Shown: positions 6,087 to 8,107 of the stretch, in pieces
Numbering within the stretch: position 1 is the first letter of the stretch
Layout of the letters: every line of letters starts with the position of its first letter
DNA from: Methylobacterium sp.
GTDB taxonomy: Bacteria > Pseudomonadota > Alphaproteobacteria > Rhizobiales > Beijerinckiaceae
Reading direction: 5' to 3'
DNA: 8,107 nucleotides
NCBI GenBank assembly: GCA_021154065.1
Contig: JAJKJG010000295.1
Span: 1-8,107, forward strand
The notes under the pieces: generated by a model
What the model was told of the DNA's origin: nothing
The model's input: the letters and a program-made list of their open reading frames with translations, nothing else
The model's database searches: none
Program-made: the position numbers and the translations under genes

Positions 6087-6509
6087 TCACAGAGTGGAGT
6101 GTTCGTTCAGGTTTCGGATATGCGTCGCCAAGCTCGTCTGCCGCACCTTAGCAGCGAAGACCTCGTCCGCCGTCAGCAAAGGCGCCTCGAGGTGGCGAGC
6201 GCACGCGAGGTAGGCGCAATCGTACACTGAGTGGTCCAATTGCTCGGCTAGTGCGAAGGCCTCCTCCAGCAGAACCGCTGAGGGGATGAGGGTTTCGACC
6301 ATGGCAGGAAGCTGGGTGACGCCCAGCCTGGCTTGCTGGGACGTGATCTCGCGCTGTTTGGCCTTGCGCAGAAGCACATTGGCGACTTCGAGCAAAAGCC
6401 GATCCGGAGCGACGAGGCGGTTCGCCTCTCGCGAAAGCGCAACAGCTCGCTCATACCCTTGTTCGCGCACGAACCACTTCACTGCCACCGAGGCATCCAC
6501 AACCAGCAT
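6087..6509 (-). CDS. vapC: VapC-family PIN-domain ribonuclease toxin
   Basis: This 140-residue PIN-domain protein is the expected toxin of a type II toxin-antitoxin pair, an Mg-dependent endoribonuclease that in studied members cuts tRNA or rRNA. The four acidic metal ligands are all present: Asp5 in [11 protein letters not shown], Glu41 in LLLEVANVL, Asp97 in SVYDCAYLA and Asp115 in LLTADEVFA. It therefore looks intact. ATG 6509 is chosen because the PIN fold starts there and the ATG shares its A with the antitoxin stop (TAATG), a typical coupled arrangement. Upstream in-frame codons to 6602 are the antitoxin gene in another frame. The stop lies 7 nt before sdhB. Base composition across this cassette is lower-GC than the flanking genes, consistent with acquisition. 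The RNA target cannot be predicted. Confidence 0.92.
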   Translation of the reverse strand: MLVVDASVAVKWFVREQGYERAVALSREANRLVAPDRLLLEVANVLLRKAKQREITSQQARLGVTQLPAMVETLIPSAVLLEEAFALAEQLDHSVYDCAYLACARHLEAPLLTADEVFAAKVRQTSLATHIRNLNEHSTL

Positions 6510-6748
6510 TAGCGCTCGCGGTCCTGGCGCAACATGATCACGCTGTCTGTCTGCGGTATATCCTTCGGAGTCCTCGCAGCGATGCGGCGAGCGACCTCCC
6601 ATTTATCGTCGCCGGAAAGAGGTGTCCCGACCACTTTCGAGAGAATGTCTTCCGCTTCCGCCTCGATTGAGCGAGCATTTGCCTGCGCGCGGTGCTCGAG
6701 AGCGCTCACGATCTGGTCGTCGATGTTGTTAAGGGTGAGTGTCGCCAT
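6509..6748 (-). CDS. vapB: FitA/VapB-like ribbon-helix-helix antitoxin
   Basis: This 79-residue protein is the partner antitoxin. The N-terminal ribbon-helix-helix (about 1-40, MATLTLNNIDDQIVSALEHR then RSIEAEAEDIL) resembles FitA-type DNA-binding antitoxins, in which a dimer binds the operator and represses its own operon. The C-terminal tail ends DSVIMLRQDRER (68-79). In this family an Arg of that tail inserts into the PIN active site, so Arg74 or Arg77 is the likely inhibitory residue. ATG 6748 has GAGGA 7 nt upstream and overlaps the DUF433 gene end by 20 nt. An earlier ATG at 6937 would add residues that are only the DUF433 gene read out of frame. Confidence 0.9.
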   Translation of the reverse strand: MATLTLNNIDDQIVSALEHRAQANARSIEAEAEDILSKVVGTPLSGDDKWEVARRIAARTPKDIPQTDSVIMLRQDRER

Positions 6749-7010
6749 AGGGTCGTCCTCGCCGATCAGCCGTCGTCGCGAGATCAATCTCGCGCTCTTG
6801 CATCCGCCACGCCGCGAAGCGAAGGGCCTCCGCGATGTCCTCCCGTTCCAGGTAAGGAAACTCGCGCAGAAGATCCTCGACCGAGGCTCCGCCTGCCAAT
6901 TCAGCGATGACATTGCTGACCGGAAAGCGCATTCCACGGATACAAGGCTTTCCGGCCATCACACGCGGGTTCGCGGTGATCCGGGGAAAGCCCTCAAACG
7001 AGCGTGTCAT
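6729..7010 (-). CDS. DUF433 domain protein (antitoxin-like)
   Basis: This 93-residue DUF433 protein has the signature RITANPRVMAGKPCIRGMRFP (residues 10-30), a small helix-turn-helix (VSNVIAELAGGASVEDLLREFPYLEREDIAEAL, about 31-63) and AAWRMQERE. DUF433 proteins are usually antitoxins paired with a downstream DUF5615 (Mut7-C-type PIN) toxin. No DUF5615 gene is present; a VapBC pair follows instead, and the last 20 nt overlap vapB. It may be a second antitoxin or regulator of the cassette, or an orphan. ATG 7010 is the first start after an in-frame TAG. Its nearest GGAGGG (7014-7019) is only 3 nt away, closer than optimal. Residues 78-93 past the domain show no motif. Confidence 0.85.
   Translation of the reverse strand: MTRSFEGFPRITANPRVMAGKPCIRGMRFPVSNVIAELAGGASVEDLLREFPYLEREDIAEALRFAAWRMQEREIDLATTADRRGRPYGDTHP
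6756..6760 (-). promoter_or_regulatory. Ribosome binding site of vapB inside the DUF433 gene
   Basis: GAGGA on the minus strand, 7 nt before ATG 6748, lies within the DUF433 coding sequence. It fixes the antitoxin start at 6748 and allows antitoxin synthesis independent of DUF433 termination. Confidence 0.55.
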
Positions 7011-7028
7011 GAGCCCTCCACTCCCATT

Positions 7029-7073
7029 CTAGCCGAGGTCACCCGGGAAGCCGGTCATCTTGGGTGCCTCCTC
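7029..7073 (-). other. Nine-codon ORF with strong ribosome binding site between sdhA and DUF433
   Basis: On the minus strand GAGGAGG (7073-7067) stands 8 nt before ATG 7058, which opens MTGFPGDLG and a TAG at 7031-7029. This is the best Shine-Dalgarno sequence in the 119-bp gap after sdhA. It could be a leader peptide for the downstream cassette, or the start of a gene whose remainder was lost when the cassette arrived. MTGFPGDLG does not resemble the sdhB start. The rest of 7011-7129 shows no clear promoter or terminator. Confidence 0.25.
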
Positions 7074-7129
7074 GTTCGCCACGGTTAGGCAGCTGGAACA
7101 GTGCCGAACGGAGAGGGCTTAGGAACTCC

Positions 7130-8107
7130 TCAATACACCCTTGCCTTCGGCTCGATGTACTGCACCTCGTTGGTCATCGTGTAGGCGTGCACCGGGCGAT
7201 AGTCGATGGTCACCTTGTGCGTCGTCTCGTCGAGCCAGGCCAGCGTGTGCTTCATCCAGGTCTTGTCGTCGCGCTCAGGGAAGTCCTCGCGGGCATGCGC
7301 GCCGCGCGACTCGGTGCGGTTCAGCGCCGACTCCATCGTCACTACGGCCTGGGTGATGAGGTTGTCGAACTCGAGCGTCTCGATGAGGTCGGTGTTCCAG
7401 ATCAGCGAGCGGTCGGTGACGTGGATGTCGGCCTCGGCCCGCCAGACGTCGTGGATCAGGCCCTTGCCCTCCTCCAGCACCTCGCCGGTGCGGAAGACGG
7501 CGCAGTTCGTCTGCATCGTCTGCTGCATCTTGAGGCGCAGCTCCGCCGTCGGGGTTTGCCCCTCGGCGTGGCGGAAGCGGTCGAGGCGGGCGAGCGCCTT
7601 GTCGGCCGAGTCGCGGGCGAGGTCGACGTGCTTCTCGCCGGGCTCGACGATCTCGGCGCAACGCAGGCCGGCCGCGCGGCCAAAGACGACGAGGTCGATG
7701 AGCGAGTTCGAGCCGAGGCGGTTCGCGCCGTGCACCGAGACGCAGGCCGCCTCGCCGAGCGCCATCAGGCCCGGCACGATGTAGTCCGGGTCGCCGTTCT
7801 TCAGCGTCAGCACCTCGCCGTGGAAGTTCGTGGCGATGCCGCCCATGTTGTAGTGCACCGTCGGCAGGACCGGGATCGGCTCCTTCGTCACGTCGACGCC
7901 GGCGAAGATCTTCGCCGACTCGGAGATCCCCGGCAGGCGCTCGTGCAGGATCTTCGGGTCGAGGTGGTCGAGGTGGAGGTGGATGTGGTCCTTCGCCTTC
8001 CCGACGCCGCGGCCGGCGCGGATCTCCATCGTCATGGCGCGCGAGACCACGTCGCGCGAGGCAAGGTCCTTGGCCGACGGCGCGTAGCGCTCCATGAAGC
8101 GCTCGCC
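7130..8107 (-). CDS. sdhA: Succinate dehydrogenase flavoprotein subunit (3' part)
   Basis: These are the C-terminal 325 residues of SdhA; the gene continues beyond the window, so the FAD-attachment His and Rossmann N-terminus are outside. SdhA oxidises succinate to fumarate with covalently bound FAD. In fragment numbering (first codon GGC at 8107-8105), SRDVVSRAM (about 17-25) carries the Arg proposed as proton shuttle. [10 protein letters not shown] (82-91) and [22 protein letters not shown] (from 126) form the dicarboxylate and FAD sites. [10 protein letters not shown] (266-275) is the conserved C-terminal-domain motif near the active site. The end YIEPKARVY is standard. Complete family members run about 590-610 residues. 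It is upstream of the toxin-antitoxin cassette and sdhB on the same strand. Confidence 0.97.
   Translation of the reverse strand, partial: GERFMERYAPSAKDLASRDVVSRAMTMEIRAGRGVGKAKDHIHLHLDHLDPKILHERLPGISESAKIFAGVDVTKEPIPVLPTVHYNMGGIATNFHGEVLTLKNGDPDYIVPGLMALGEAACVSVHGANRLGSNSLIDLVVFGRAAGLRCAEIVEPGEKHVDLARDSADKALARLDRFRHAEGQTPTAELRLKMQQTMQTNCAVFRTGEVLEEGKGLIHDVWRAEADIHVTDRSLIWNTDLIETLEFDNLITQAVVTMESALNRTESRGAHAREDFPERDDKTWMKHTLAWLDETTHKVTIDYRPVHAYTMTNEVQYIEPKARVY

Noticed and set aside
4913..6151. 412-codon plus-strand frame across sdhB
   Set aside because: Shadow of sdhB, whose cysteine ligands are all in the minus-strand frame.
6510..6602. Earlier in-frame start for vapC
   Set aside because: The added residues are vapB read in another frame; the PIN fold and the TAATG overlap both point to ATG 6509.
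6087..7129. Direct repeats flanking the toxin-antitoxin cassette as insertion scars
   Set aside because: The bases after the sdhA stop and before the sdhB start were compared by eye and share no convincing repeat, so the insertion mechanism cannot be inferred.
1..8107. CRISPR array, tRNA, rRNA or riboswitch
   Set aside because: No regularly spaced direct repeats, no cloverleaf-like sequence with a TTCGA arm and acceptor pairing, and no leader resembling a known riboswitch were seen by eye.

Overview
The window is high-GC DNA from an alphaproteobacterium, most likely a Hyphomicrobiales (Rhizobiales) member. The evidence is the sdhA-sdhB order, a METTL20-type methyltransferase, a bacterial topoisomerase IB, and a two-palindrome intergenic repeat of the kind scattered through rhizobial genomes. 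I cannot name a genus from sequence alone.

Layout, left to right. Positions 1 to about 105 are lower-GC, hairpin-rich DNA that cuts short a secreted serine-hydrolase (beta-lactamase-fold) gene on the minus strand. That gene (56-502) has also lost its catalytic Ser and is a pseudogene. A complete type IB DNA topoisomerase follows (585-1811, minus), with a candidate EcfG-type general-stress promoter upstream. The intergenic region 1812-2053 separates it from a plus-strand pair and holds a 100-bp double palindrome that ends 16 nt before the next start codon. The pair is a GT4 glycosyltransferase (2054-3223) and a METTL20/ETF-beta-lysine-methyltransferase-like protein (3220-3870), overlapping by 4 nt. 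A convergent two-helix glycine-rich membrane protein (3878-4120, minus) follows.

The rest is one minus-strand block, read right to left: sdhA (3' part only, running off the window), a DUF433 antitoxin-like gene, a FitA/VapB-like ribbon-helix-helix antitoxin, a VapC PIN-domain toxin, sdhB, and a patatin-like phospholipase. Spacings from DUF433 onward run from a 20-nt overlap to a 10-nt gap, so the block can be read as one transcript. The two succinate dehydrogenase subunits form the hydrophilic, FAD and iron-sulfur half of complex II. A lower-GC three-gene toxin-antitoxin cassette sits between them.

The observation most worth following is this cassette inside a core respiratory operon. sdhB has no clear Shine-Dalgarno sequence and starts 7 nt after the vapC stop, so its translation may depend on ribosomes leaving vapC. 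I see no CRISPR array, tRNA or rRNA, and no gene family that is clearly new. The unusual points concern arrangement, decay and regulation.
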